A stretch of DNA of 64,000 bases from Xiphophorus maculatus (taxonomy: Eukaryota; Chordata; Actinopteri; Cyprinodontiformes; Poeciliidae), in the NCBI RefSeq assembly GCF_002775205.1, contig NC_036456.1, positions 8,397,463 to 8,461,462 of the forward strand, in the 5' to 3' direction. Below the pieces are notes generated by a model, which saw only the letters and a program-made list of their open reading frames with translations, ran no database searches and was not told the origin of the DNA. Positions 48,601 to 64,000 of the stretch are shown here, in pieces; positions within the stretch are counted from its first letter, which is position 1; each line of letters opens with the position of its first letter. A program made the translations under genes and the position numbers.

Positions 48601-51269
48601 GGTCCTTTGGAGTGGAAATTAAAAACATGTCGTTAAACCCATTGAACTGTTCATAAACTTAGCTTACATGTTCATGTATTTGGTGAAGCGTTTGTTGAAA
48701 GTGAATTGCAGCGGGACACTATAAACAAAGCTCATCCATAACAATAGACACAAAACTACCCCAGAGAAAAAAAAGAATAAATCAAAAGAGTCCACTAAAT
48801 ATTAGTTTATTATTGTACGTGGTTAAGTCCTATGATCAAACTAGATTGAATGTGTTTCTGATTGGACATAAATAGAGAAGCTTTTCGGTTTTAAAATTCG
48901 GTTCCAATTTTTTATTTTTTATTTTGGATTGATTACTAAATTGCATTTTTATAAAAATGTCATCACTGCTGAATTTTACAAGAAAATGGCACTGTCAAAA
49001 ACACTGACCACTTTTAATCAGTTTTGCTCCTACCCAACATTGTCTGATTGTTTTACAGTTGATGATCATGATGGTATTATCCTGGTGAGCCCTGTTCATC
49101 CTGTGACTGAAGGAGATCCTGTTACTCTGAGCTGCAGAGATAAAAAACAGAAACTTCTCTCCAATGTGTTTTTCTATCATAATAATAAACTCATCAATAA
49201 TGACGGCAGAGAGGAGCTGAATATCTCTGCAGTGTCAAAGTCAGATGAAGGTTTCTACAAATGTCAACATTCAGGAAAAGAGTCACCAGGGAGCTGGATG
49301 TCTGTTAGAGGTGAGGAGGATTAAAATATTTGAATCGTTTTAGTAACATAAACAGTGAACTGTTTCGATTTTGACAGTTTTGTTTCAATTTTTCTTATTC
49401 CCACAAGCTGTGTCCAGTCCTGCCAGCTCTTTACTTCTAGTGCTGCTGATCATTGGACCAGTTAGTGGAATCGTTCTCATCATTCTCCTGCTCTTGTTGT
49501 GGCGCTGCGTCGGGTCAGCTTGAGATTTATGTCCTCTCATTATAAATATGCCACGAAAAAAAAATCCTTTCTTTCACTGATGAATTCCCTTTCATTCTTT
49601 CAGATGGTTTGTGAGGCGCAGTCAGAGCTCCACCACCAGCCACACGGCAAACGAAGCTGGAAGTCAGGTTTACAGCTCTCTGCTGCAGGGTTGGTCACAG
49701 AATTAACTGCATTTGTATTTCGACTTATTATTTTTCTCTCTACGGTGATTCAGTTTCACAAAAACAGGTCTCAGACGGTTCACGCTTCACCAAAAATATA
49801 AACTGAAATTGTCCGGAAAGGCTTTAGAAATCGCAATAATTTTACAGACATAATAATAAAACAGATATTTTTGATTTTTTTCTTTAAACTAACAAATGTC
49901 TTTGCTGCAGCTGCATCACTTCAAAACTTTAATCATGACATTTTTCTTACTTATTGTAGGTGACACGCCTCTTTATGAAAAAATTGAAACTTGCAAAGCC
50001 ACTGGAAATGGTAATTATGCTTTATAACAGAGCTGCAACAACTACGTTTAGAAACTGATTTATTGCAATTGATATAAGTCCTGAAATTTGTCAGATATTC
50101 TTCAATCCCAAGGTTTTAAAACATATAACAACAAAAAAAGAGAGAAAAGAAGCTTTGGAGATTTTGAAGCATAAACTTTTATTTATGTTGTGATTTTAAC
50201 AGGAAGGCCTGCAGAGGAAGATTGTGTGTACGTTAATGTGAAACCAGGTAAACATCTGCCTTGCTTAAACCATTTTCCCTTAAGAAAAAAAATATGCTTC
50301 AAACGTTTTGTCATATTTTACAGGCACGTGGACAAATGTCCAATGAATAATCTTTCATTTTATGTTTTAAAATTCTGAATTTTAAAACATAAATCTCTCT
50401 ATTTAAGAAGGAGTGAATTTAGTTAATTTTAAAGTTACACACTGCCTCTAGACGGAAATATTTCTATTTTGGAACAACATTTCTCTTTGTGGAAGGTAAA
50501 CACAAGATTTTGAGGGGGAAAAAAATCATAGAGTTAATTTTTCATGACACTTTCTAATGTAGATTTAGTAAAATCCATGCTGTGGCGTGTGTTTGCTTCT
50601 AGTAGTTCAGTCAGAGTGACGAAAAGATGGCGGCGAGAGCTGGAGAGAAAGACTTGACTGAACCTGCTTAATTGAGCCAAAAAAAATAATCTGGAGCCAC
50701 TCGTTTAAAATTTGGTGGCCTTGTTTTGAGTAACTGGAATATTTTTATTTAATCTTTCAGCAAAATAAGCTTTGAGTTGCTCACAATTGTGGTCAGAATT
50801 CTTAAGAGAGAAACTCGCGATCTTCCAACAGGAAACGACGGAGAAAATCCGTCTGTAAAAAAGACAAAAATATATATATTTATAAGTGAATGAAAATAAA
50901 AATATTTGGTTTAATGGGACGTAGATGATTTTGTACATTCTGACCCTAAACATGCAGCACATGTGAAAGTTGTAGAAATATTTATCCGCCAGTTCCACTT
51001 CTCTAGATCTAGGTGACTGGGTGATGCTTCTAGTTTGTCTCTTTTGTTGGGAAAATGTCCGTGCCACATTTGGAAGTTTCACTAATGTTTAATAGTTATA
51101 AATAAATTGACTACAACCAAGCTGTTTATTGTGCAACAACACTATCTGATTCTAACCACAACATCAGTGCTGTTTTAAAAAAAATAACATTGGTATCTGA
51201 TTTCCAGTGGTTTCCTGTGAAGGTAAAAACTATCAACCAGAACAAAGGAAAGAACAACAGAAAAGGTGA
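42672..51269 (+). CDS. R4: four-Ig-domain receptor, FcRL-like, tyrosine-motif tail
   Basis: About 507 residues in eleven exons that close in frame: 42672-42708 and 43542-43589 (signal peptide, MKHTLLCMLGFF), 44130-44387 (Ig1), 44905-45210 (Ig2), 45800-46072 (Ig3), 49059-49310 (Ig4), 49408-49513 (TM), 49604-49689, 49960-50010, 50203-50247 and 51208-51269. Ig1 has SWPRIYRGETVILRCQ and HSGEYSCRG, Ig2 VTLSCEGLEL and FVCRAGRG, Ig3 VSLSCEGNSTEWRV and VFWCESRSG, Ig4 PVTLSCRDKKQ and DEGFYKCQHSG. The four-domain order and the Ig4 wording match fish proteins annotated as Fc-receptor-like. The TM exon (LLLVLLIIGPVSGIVLIILL) is almost the R1/R3 one. Tail tyrosines lie in QVYSSL, PLYEKI and CVYVNV. They have ITIM spacing but atypical -2 residues. 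YVNV could bind Grb2. The upstream ATG at 42664 meets a stop after three codons. The last TGA overlaps a possible donor (AAAAGgtgaat), so a longer spliced tail is possible. Confidence 0.85.
43805..44035. repeat. SINE/LINE-tail-like repeat in R4 intron
   Basis: Phrases such as 'gtgcataggcagtcagactgccctggggcagctgcggctacaa' (split here by reading) and 'ggtgaatgactggatgtggcg' followed by 'ctataaaagcac' match a repeat common in fish introns. It ends just upstream of the Ig1 exon. Its GC content is much higher than that of the surrounding intron. Confidence 0.5.
46100..46158. repeat. three tandem 19-bp palindromic units
   Basis: The unit aatgctgcaggcattcatt occurs three times in a row in the R4 intron, 30 bases after the Ig3 donor. 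The core GAATGC-TGCAG-GCATTC is self-complementary, so the array can fold in several ways. Confidence 0.9.
46160..49050. other. large R4 intron, repeat-derived in part
   Basis: The intron between Ig3 and Ig4 is almost 3 kb, far longer than its neighbours. It contains hairpins at 46513-46540 and around 47083-47165. It also holds a GC-richer stretch at 47560-48250 of unknown origin with a CRE-like tgacgtca at 47631. No exon with Ig pattern is seen between the two domains. Confidence 0.5.
50248..51207. other. R4 intron before the last coding exon
   Basis: No additional exon is recognised. The minus-strand open frame around 50705-51082 has no domain signature and overlaps intron sequence. Confidence 0.5.
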
Positions 51270-51910
51270 ATATCGTCTTTCATTTGGAGTCTTTATTGCC
51301 ATGTATGTATCTTTTGGATCAACTAAAAAACATCTTTTAGCAACTTTAAACTAAACCTGCTTTTAATGGACAATATTTTACATATTGAGATCTGTAAAAT
51401 GTGTGCTGGTTGTCTGCAGGAAGGTGGCGTCCAGGCAGTAATGGACGCTCCAGTTTTTTCTACAATCAGGAGCAGCTGCCATGCAGGCTTCAGGCTTGTT
51501 TGTTCTGCAACACTTAAATGAACCAGATTTATAACACGTGAAAAGTTAAAACATATTCATCACTGGTTGTGATGCTGAGTGTAGTTCTGCCAGTTTAATG
51601 TGCTAATGGTTTATTGTTTTTATGTTTACAGAAATAACATGGTGAGTTTCCTAAAGAAGTACTGTAGATGTAGATAAGCTAAAGAGCCACAACAGAATCT
51701 TTGCAGGATTCGAATGAAAGTTATAAACTATTTTTACTCATTTGTAGATTTTGCTGAATTTGCCATAAATTCAAGACTGTAAGCTTTAGTGCTGTGCAAT
51801 TGTCTTCAGAGATAACGTGTCAACGACTATGTGTTGTAGTATGTAAAACATCACTGAGAATGTTTAAAAAAATGTTTATCCCCCAAGAGATTGAAATCAG
51901 AGGGGGGAAG

Positions 51911-52445
51911 TAACTGAGTTACATTTACTCAGTTACTTTTACTGGAGTAATGTTATGATGACATATTACTGCTCTTCGTTTATCCTCAGAGAGCTACTTT
52001 ATTGAATGAAGAGCAAATTTGTTTTAGCCAAAGACTCATATCCACAGTTTGTTGAAGTGAGAAGTCCTGTTTGTACACAAGCCGAATCATTTTAATGTTA
52101 TTTCCTATCTGCTGAGACTTTTAGGCCATTTAAAGATCAATAAACCATGTGCATTATCACCAGGTGTACCTTACACTGGTCTACCATTCATTACTGTAAC
52201 TATTGCTTTATTAGTTTTGCTTAAATAATTTTTTTGATTCTTGAATATGTATATTGCATATCCGTTATGTATTTATATATATTTTTTTCTTTGTAGAATT
52301 TGCACATAACTTAATATTTCTATTTGTTAGGATCCTTTTTAAACAATAACTCATATGTAGAATTATTGTTCAAAACAAATACTCAAGTACTCAGTACTTA
52401 AGTAGCATTTTTACCAACTACTTTATTAGTCTTACTTTAGTCATT
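51911..52445. mobile_element. probable non-autonomous DNA transposon
   Basis: The left edge holds a palindromic phrase (gtaactgagttacatttactcagttac). The right edge has phrases of the form caagtactcagtacttaagtag, typical of a fish element with ACTCAAGTA-type ends. No target duplication was identified. Confidence 0.4.
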
Positions 52446-52786
52446 TTTTTTGGCTGGAGGATTTGATGGAGGACTCAATGAGCAATGATTAGTGTTCCTT
52501 AATAACAGGAGTGGAAACCAGATTTAATGTATTCACTGGCACTGAATTATGATATGGAGACAGAGAAATCAAGACCTATATAAAATTTAAAAGGTAACTG
52601 CTTCCAAACCACAAAATGAAAAACAGAAATGTAACTCAGTCTTCTCTGCAATTAAAGGAAATATTTTATTTTATTTTTTTGTTGTATTTATTTTAGAGGT
52701 CCCGAGTGATTCGTCCGTCTTACCAGGAGGTGGCGGTAATGTCTCAGTTTCCTTTTCTCCCCACAAACTCAAGCGACAAGAAACGA

Positions 52787-52794
52787 TGACGTCA
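52787..52794. promoter_or_regulatory. CRE-type site upstream of tmem185
   Basis: The perfect octamer TGACGTCA lies about 190 bp before the tmem185 ATG, in a less AT-rich stretch with GC-rich patches near 52960. There is no TATA box close by. It could bind CREB/ATF factors. Function is inferred. Confidence 0.45.
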
Positions 52795-52982
52795 CATCCA
52801 GTGAGATGGTAGTTGAGGGAGAAAAAAAAACAAAACATAACACACCGAGTAATGTACCGGAGACCTGAGGCTGAGCTCTCCCACAAATTACAATGTGTAG
52901 CATTCAGATTAGACACAGACGTTTCCTCCAGGGGTGAGGAAGCTAACATTAGCTAGCTAGCCGGCCGGCCCTGTTGTTCACC

Positions 52983-57807
<4,825 letters not shown>

Positions 57808-59645
57808 ACGCCGGAGCCGGGCTGCCGGACTCTTATTTTAAAAAGAAAAGAAAAAAAAACTATTAAAGCCAAAGCTGCAGAGGACACGGTGTACAGACTT
57901 ATCTACTGACCTGAAGGAGTCGGAGCGGCTACCTAAACCGAGCCGCGGCGCGCTCCTGCGAAGGAGGCGGGGTCTGTTCAGAGCCGGCGGATCAGAACTC
58001 CTCACACTGGTTTCTTCAGTTGTTTGAAGACTCTTCCCTAGTCCGTCTAGAAGCAAATCGTCAAACTGGCTGTTTTTCGCCTCTCGGTGAAATCACACTG
58101 TGTTGCTTATGTCTAATCTGACGAACATTTTGGTTTATTTGACTACAAAGATAATCTGAGATTAGGGTCTGCTTGAGGCCAAGTCGGGTCAGACTGGATT
58201 TGACTCTGAAACGTTTTCGGGGTTACCGGGTTGTGATGGGGGACCATTGGAAAGACTCTGTGGCTTCAATGTGGGATCAGTGTAGCTCTCTTTGTTTTGA
58301 CTTTAATGCAGCCGTTCATCGGACATGCATGGCTACATTAATGAAATAAGAGGGTTGATTTAATAGTTTTATTCAGGTTTGTTTGATTGCAACGCTTGCA
58401 TGTTGGTGCATTCAAGAGAAAGTCACTGTAATCACACCAGAGATTCTTTCTAACCTTTTTCTCTTGTTTTTTTTTACTACGTATGCACTTCTTAATTGAA
58501 CCCACAATATTGTTGTTTTTTTTGCTTTTGTAGAGAAGAAATATTTCCAGTTTGACATTTTTCCAATCATAATTTTCCTTGCATTATTGAAAGAATATAT
58601 TTTTTTGGGTGAAGTTTTATTAACAAAAACCGGACGACAAATGGTTTGCTGCTGCAAGAACAAGTTGTAAAAGTATTTTAGTTTAGTTTAAAAATCTGAC
58701 CACATTTTTGACCCTTTGTGAAAAACGTTTTCAATCTGACATTTGGTTTTAATGTAACTTTAATAGAGCTGCACCAATCAACCAAAGTTTTGTGACCAAT
58801 TTTTCTTTATATATATTTTTTCTTTTTTGTTTATCTTTTGATCTCTGAATTTAGTCAACCTGCTAACCGCTGAAATTAGTTTTAGCCCGTCCTGATTCCT
58901 TTTTTTTAAGAAATATAAAATACACAATCCCAAAGAAAGTTTTTAAGATTTTAAAACAAGTCATTACAGATTTTAAGCTCTCAGCAGGATCCTACACTAG
59001 CAGTCAAAATCTGAGACATCCCAAAGGCTGCCAATATTTCCACATGCAGATTTTTCCAGAAGCTCAAGATGAAAAAAAAGAGCAACATTACTGTAATATG
59101 TTCAGCCTTTCTGTTATCTGCTGAAGGTTCTGCTCTCTCTCATCTTTAGCCTAGCTAAACATGCAGACATGTCGTAGGAAATCGTTTGTCAAACAGCTTA
59201 TTGCATCTCTAATCTTCTTCTGACTTCAGTTCAATCACCTCCCTGCTCCAGTACTTAAAAATAGGTAACTTTGACTCTTCTTCTCTCAGTAGCAGCATCT
59301 ACACTAAACATAACCTGTGAACACTTCATTATGGTGTGTTCACTTATCAGAAAATGTTTGTATTTTGGAGCTTCAGGCCAGCCGTACGTTGGTCAGGGTT
59401 AGAGAGGAAGGAAAAAAGAGAAAGTTTGATTACAGTGACTTGTTTTTTTTAATGTCCTTGCAGGCATTGTTCTGAAATAAACCTGATTAAAAAAAAGTTT
59501 GTTTTTTCATTAGGAGAAAATCAGAAATGGCACTTTAAGAAGCACTGTAGGACTTCTTATGTTTTGTATACCTTCTTTATTTTTCTGTTTTTGTAAATAC
59601 TACAGCTCCTGAAGATTGGGACCAGAAGATTGAAATAAAATCAGT
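57808..59645 (+). other. tmem185: tmem185 3' UTR (probable)
   Basis: Downstream of the stop codon, composition drifts from GC-rich to AT-rich. Candidate polyadenylation signals AATAAA occur at about 59477 and 59634. No other gene intervenes, so the transcript probably runs to one of these. Confidence 0.5.
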
Positions 59646-59649
59646 CCTA

Positions 59650-60838
59650 CACTCCTACTCTGATCAATCTAATGTAGCATCTGTGCAGATGGTTCAGACA
59701 CTTTTATTAAATCATTAGAACAAACGTCAGTTATCATATTTTTATTGCATCATCGGCAAGTGAAACTTTTTACCCCTTCTACAGTCTTAGACATATTTAA
59801 GCTGGTTTAATAATGCTTGCTTCAAGTCATCTGACCAGAACAATATTTCTACAGATTTTATGTATCATTGCCCACTTGAGAAAAAAACTAAGATTTATCC
59901 GTGCTCACCTTTTGTATGACAACTTGATTTTCTGCCAACATTTTTTTAAAGTCTGAAAAAATCTACGGTACCTATAAAACTCACCAATCATTCACTAGAC
60001 ACATTCACTTCTGTATATTTATTTTTGAATTAAATGAAAAATTAACTTGTACTCGTATAAAAGCATTCTTACTCTTATCTTTGTTTTCCAGATATCCAAA
60101 GAAATAGAATGGCGATGTTTTAATAATGTAGATTTTTTTTCCCCCCAGTAAAGACAATTTCAATTTTTTTTGTTGCTAATTTTAGCTTTCTTTTCTATGT
60201 TTCAAAGACAATTCATAATTTTTTTCTGTCTTTTTGAAATATTCTACAAACATCAGTTTTCTAAAATCAGCGCTATATTATCTTCTGATGTGATGGTTTA
60301 CATCAAATTTTCCAATATAGTTTATTACTATAATTCCCAGTTTGAGAAAGCTCAAATTAAAGTACGTTTTCACATTTGGTTATTGTTAAAATCTCCAATC
60401 AACTTCCCTTTATGATTGAAATACTGACCTCTGGTGGCAGGTGATGGAAACTGTAGCAGATCTTGCTTTAGTATTGTCGTGAATACCAGCAATATTTAAA
60501 TTATTTAATAAGTGTTCTGTAAAGAACTTTATTATATATTTATTTTTCTCTTTATGCACATAAAGAGAAAAAGTTTAAATTTGGGGATTTTGTTATTTTG
60601 TCTATAGCATGCAGTAATGTGACACCTTGACAGCATCACTGGCAGTTAATATTGAAATCAACAAAAAGATGACAAAGATAAAAAAAATTGAACAAGACAT
60701 TGATATTATTTTTATTTCAGCACACAAGCAACAAAAATCACTACAGAGAGAAATCACTGAAGTCCACGAAGATATAAAAACTAAGACATATTTAGAACTT
60801 ATAAATAAATATATTTTTAATAAAAGTCAACATGTATA
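59650..60838. other. intergenic, nothing recognised
   Basis: AT-rich spacer. Open frames here have no recognisable domain and biased composition. Confidence 0.5.
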
Positions 60839-60840
60839 TA

Positions 60841-61221
60841 CAGTACAGACCAAACGTTTGGACACACCTTCTAATTCAATTGGTTTTCTTAATTTTCATG
60901 ACTATTTACAAGGCAAGAAATCCCACTTATTAACCTGACAGCTATGAAGTGAAAACCATTTCAGGTGACTACCTCTTGAAGCTCATCAAGAAAATGCAGA
61001 GTGTGTGCAAAGCAGTAATCACAGCAAAAGGTTGCTACTTTGAAGAAACTAGAATATAAGGGGTATTTTCAGTTGTTTTACACTTTTTTGTTTAGTGCAT
61101 ATTTCCACATGTGTTATTCATAGTTTTGATGCCTTCAGTGTGAATCTACAATGTCAATAGTCATGAAAATAAAGGAAACTCATTGAATTAAAAGGTGTGT
61201 CCAAACTTTTGGTCTGTACTG
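60841..61221. mobile_element. Tc1/mariner MITE with TA duplication
   Basis: Terminal inverted repeats start cagtacagaccaaacgtttg on the left and end ttttggtctgtactg on the right. TA is present on both sides (60839-60840, 61222-61223). The 381-bp body has no transposase frame. This end sequence is a very common fish Tc1-like family. Confidence 0.9.
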
Positions 61222-62109
61222 TATATCTAATTCCAAACTATTCCAAAAATCTGGATATTGTGAAGGAGCATAATTCTACTGCAAACTAACTTAAAGCAAC
61301 AAGAATAGATAAAAAGATCCCATATTTTACTTATTTCTATTTCATCATTTGAAACAGAAAATGAATCAATTCAGCTGCTGCTGCTCAACCAATTAACATT
61401 ATTGGTTAGAGGAAATTCACAAATGTGAGCTGCAAGATGCCTATAGATGCATATTCTACACATACCAAAGATTGCATAAAGTTCAGTACTTTCCTGTCGT
61501 CAAGCTGTTAAGGTGTAAAAACTCCATCTAGCAGCAAGTGTGCAGGTTTAAGCTTCAACTGAAATACTATAATAACAAAAGAGCAAAGATATATATGTAA
61601 TAATTGTCGCTCAGTTACAAGTAGCATTAATAAAACAATCTATTTACCTGAGACTGTAAAAATCATTTTAATCACTATTGTGCCCAATTATGTCTAACAT
61701 CTTATATTGATTTTATGTGTTGCATTCAAATGATCAATCTACTTAATTTACAACGTGCTTGACGATAAAAAAAACAGTCACAAGTTTTTGATATAAAAAG
61801 TTAAATGTGAAGCAAAGTTGCTTCACATTTAACCAAATCAAACTGTTCCAAATCAAATTTAGTAACTTTAATTGCAACATACTTCTAGAAAAAAATAAAC
61901 ACAAAACAATTCACAATTTGCGTTGTGTTAAAAAAAAAACGATTTGTGAGTCTTTATAAAATGTTGCATTGCAAAACCTTTACTAAAGTTTAAGCACATC
62001 TGACGATTTGAATCTCAGAGAATTATTCTTTGAGTGACCAATACAGATTCTCTAGGAGATTTCTTATGACGGATAAAAATATTGTGTGATCAAAGCAGTT
62101 GTTGTGAGT
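61222..62109. other. intergenic, one perfect hairpin
   Basis: No gene seen. A 16-bp perfect inverted repeat with a 2-base loop lies at 61800-61833. Confidence 0.5.
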
Positions 62110-62117
62110 CTTGTAAT

Positions 62118-63379
62118 TAGGCCTGTCGCGATAAACGGTAAATCAATTAATCGTACGATAAATTAAAACTATCTACGTCATTTTAATTATCGGCATTATC
62201 GTCTCTTCCGACCTTTTTCTCTTTCTGTTAATGACACCGAATGAAAAAGGCTCAACTCCGGTGCTCTCCACTGACTCCTCCCTTCCTCATTTTACTTAGT
62301 GTAAAGACCAGCGCACACAAGCTGTCGGCCGTCGGCCCATTTTAAAGCCGACAGAGATCCTAGCTATAACGGTTCGATCGGGTTCGTTCCTGCCATGTGG
62401 TGTCCAACAATGGGCACCAAATAATGGCTGCAAGTCCAGTGAACTAATTTTAAAACCAGGTATTAATCAATGCATTACTACAATCTACCTGCAATGCATG
62501 TTGCTATTGTCAGCGTAAAGTCCTGACTGAATGAAAATCATTAGAACCTATTTATGTCACGTTAACGAAGAACAGCTGAACAGTTACCGGGTTTATCAAC
62601 TGCAGTAGCAATTTGGCTCCAACTCCTCCTCTTGTCATTTCTATATTCTTTGCATGTTGAATAAACATTAATGTTGTTTCCACATATCATCTCCAATGTC
62701 CACTGGACTTCGGGTTGCGCCGTATCAGCTGTTTGGGATTCCCCTCCGTAATTTCCCCTCAGAAAGCATGGAGGGGAATCCGCGCTTTCTGATTGGCTAC
62801 CTGTCACATTCAACAGGTTGCTTTAAGATCCCAGTCGGGGAAAAACCCTGATTTAGATCGGAGCGGCCAAGACGATCTACCATAACACACCACACAATCT
62901 TAGAAAGACCAACGATCTAAGATTGTTGTATGGGGAAAAATAGGAGCAAAAAATCATGTAGTGTGAACTATTGCATCAGGTAGTCGATGTGCCCATTTTC
63001 TCTATTTAAATCTAATTATTACTGAAGGGCAACATAATATACAGACTTCATAATCTGCACTCTTTTGGTTGAATGCAGTATTTATTTCCACTTTGGCTTT
63101 ATGTTGTTTAGTTTTTTTTCAAGTGAGTTTTTTGTTAATGGAGACTGAGAATCCATTTTATTTTTGTTTTTGGTTGTTTTGTTTATTTAGTTTACCAGTT
63201 CCAGTGTTAAGTGTTCTTTTGAAAATAAAGTGTATCTATCTTTGGCAGGAAATTGCATGCATTATTACGTCATTTTCATTAAATCAGTGTAAAAAGGTCT
63301 TCAAACAATATTATCGTTTATCGCAATAATTTTTGAGACAATTAATCGTTGAGCAAAATTTGCTATCGTGACAGGCCTA
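62118..63379. mobile_element. complete-ended non-autonomous hAT element
   Basis: Starts taggcctgtcgcgataaac and ends with the complementary atcgtgacaggccta. It is flanked by a perfect 8-bp duplication, cttgtaat (62110-62117 and 63380-63387), diagnostic of hAT-type integration. The body of 1262 bp matches 335-1334. No transposase domain is visible. Its right end lies 38 bases from the R5 stop codon, so it sits in the R5 3' UTR region. Confidence 0.92.
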
Positions 63380-63417
63380 CTTGTAATAAACTGCAGGAAA
63401 AACTCAGAGCCTGCAGC

Positions 63418-63975
63418 CTACATGGCAGCACTGTTTTCCACAGCTGGTGCTTTTCTGATTTCAGAATAAACTGCTGCCTCCGCTGCTGCAGGACCCGACT
63501 TCCCTGTCAAGGAAGAGATTTATTTAAAACATCAAATCTAAAATTAAAGCGAAAAATAGACCTCATATAGACCTGATGGATTATAATACAGACAGAGAGC
63601 AAAGAGAAAAACACTAAGAAGGTGAGATGTTCAGAAACTAAATCATCTTTCATTGCAATCTAGATTATAATCTGTTTTTGGAGCTCCTCAGAAATAAATC
63701 AAGGCTATTTTATAAATATATTAAAAGCATGTTTATGCTCCTAATAGAATATTAAGATGATTTATCAGTGATACGTGTAATCGGAAGTAAATTGGAGTCA
63801 AAAGTCTCATACGTTATTTTTTAGGCTGGAAGCTGAAACTTTTGGGAACCAATAATCTCCGACTGTTGCAGAGAAATAAACTTTATCAACTATTGTATCT
63901 TTCATGAAGCTTTACCTGCAGCTCCTGTTTTCACCTCAGAGTAAACAGCGCCCTCTTCTGGTCCACCTTGTCTCA
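63418..63975 (-). CDS. R5: receptor cytoplasmic tail exons, gene continues beyond window
   Basis: Two exons are visible: 63975-63916 (60 nt) and 63485-63418 (68 nt, ending in TAG). They encode GGPEEGAVYSEVKTG and EAAVYSEIRKAP, each with a tyrosine in AVYSE(V/I). The exon lengths and phases equal those of the last two R2 exons, and the last five bases of coding plus the following sequence (gccatgtaggctgcag) are the same as in R2. The motif has ITIM spacing with alanine at -2. The TM and Ig exons must lie to the right of base 64000. Confidence 0.75.
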
Positions 63976-64000
63976 CTGGGAAAATAATACAATAGTCACC

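Noticed and set aside
62562-62813. 83-codon minus-strand frame shared by both hAT copies (also 519-770)
   Set aside because: It is shared because the transposon copies are related. It lacks transposase or other known motifs, so I did not call it a gene.

Overview
This is vertebrate nuclear DNA, most likely from a ray-finned (teleost) fish. The genes have short coding exons with GT-AG introns, the introns and spacers are AT-rich, and hAT, Tc1/mariner and LINE relics of fish type are scattered throughout. One gene is an unmistakable TMEM185 orthologue. The percomorph/killifish flavour of the repeats is only an impression.

Layout. (1) 1-3.6 kb: a composite tetranucleotide microsatellite, a truncated hAT element, and the last three exons of a + strand V-set (butyrophilin-like) gene that ends in a hydrophobic tail with no cytoplasmic segment. 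(2) 3.6-7.5 kb: repeat-rich DNA with a non-autonomous hAT element inside a 124-bp inverted-repeat pair. (3) 7.5-40 kb: a tandem array of three minus-strand Ig-superfamily receptors of the fish Fc-receptor-like/leukocyte immune-type (FcRL/LITR) kind, called R1, R2 and R3 here. All exon phases close, giving about 587, 582 and 770 residues. Each has a split signal peptide, a distinctive N-terminal domain (D1), then two (R1, R2) or three (R3) copies of a B-A domain pair, one TM exon and a four-exon tyrosine-motif tail. (4) 40-42.6 kb: LINE and DNA-transposon relics. (5) 42.7-51.3 kb: a + strand four-Ig receptor (R4, about 507 residues) whose TM exon is nearly the same as that of R1/R3. (6) 53.0-59.6 kb: the seven-exon tmem185 gene and its long 3' UTR. 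(7) 60.8-63.4 kb: a Tc1-like MITE and a complete-ended hAT element. (8) 63.4-64 kb: the last two exons of a further minus-strand receptor (R5) that continues past the window.

How the genes work together. R1 and R3 carry three ITIM-like motifs each, so they look like inhibitory receptors that would recruit SH2-domain phosphatases. R2 pairs an ectodomain almost identical to R1 with a TM/tail of a different lineage, related to R5, so it looks like a chimera or a conversion product. The A/B domains are nearly identical across the array while D1 differs in R3, which makes D1 the likely ligand-specific module. Shared and unshared insertions (a solo LTR common to R1, R3 and an orphan fragment; a hAT only upstream of R2; a second solo LTR only in R3) give a relative history of the duplications. 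I see no prokaryotic features, CRISPR array or tRNA/rRNA gene.
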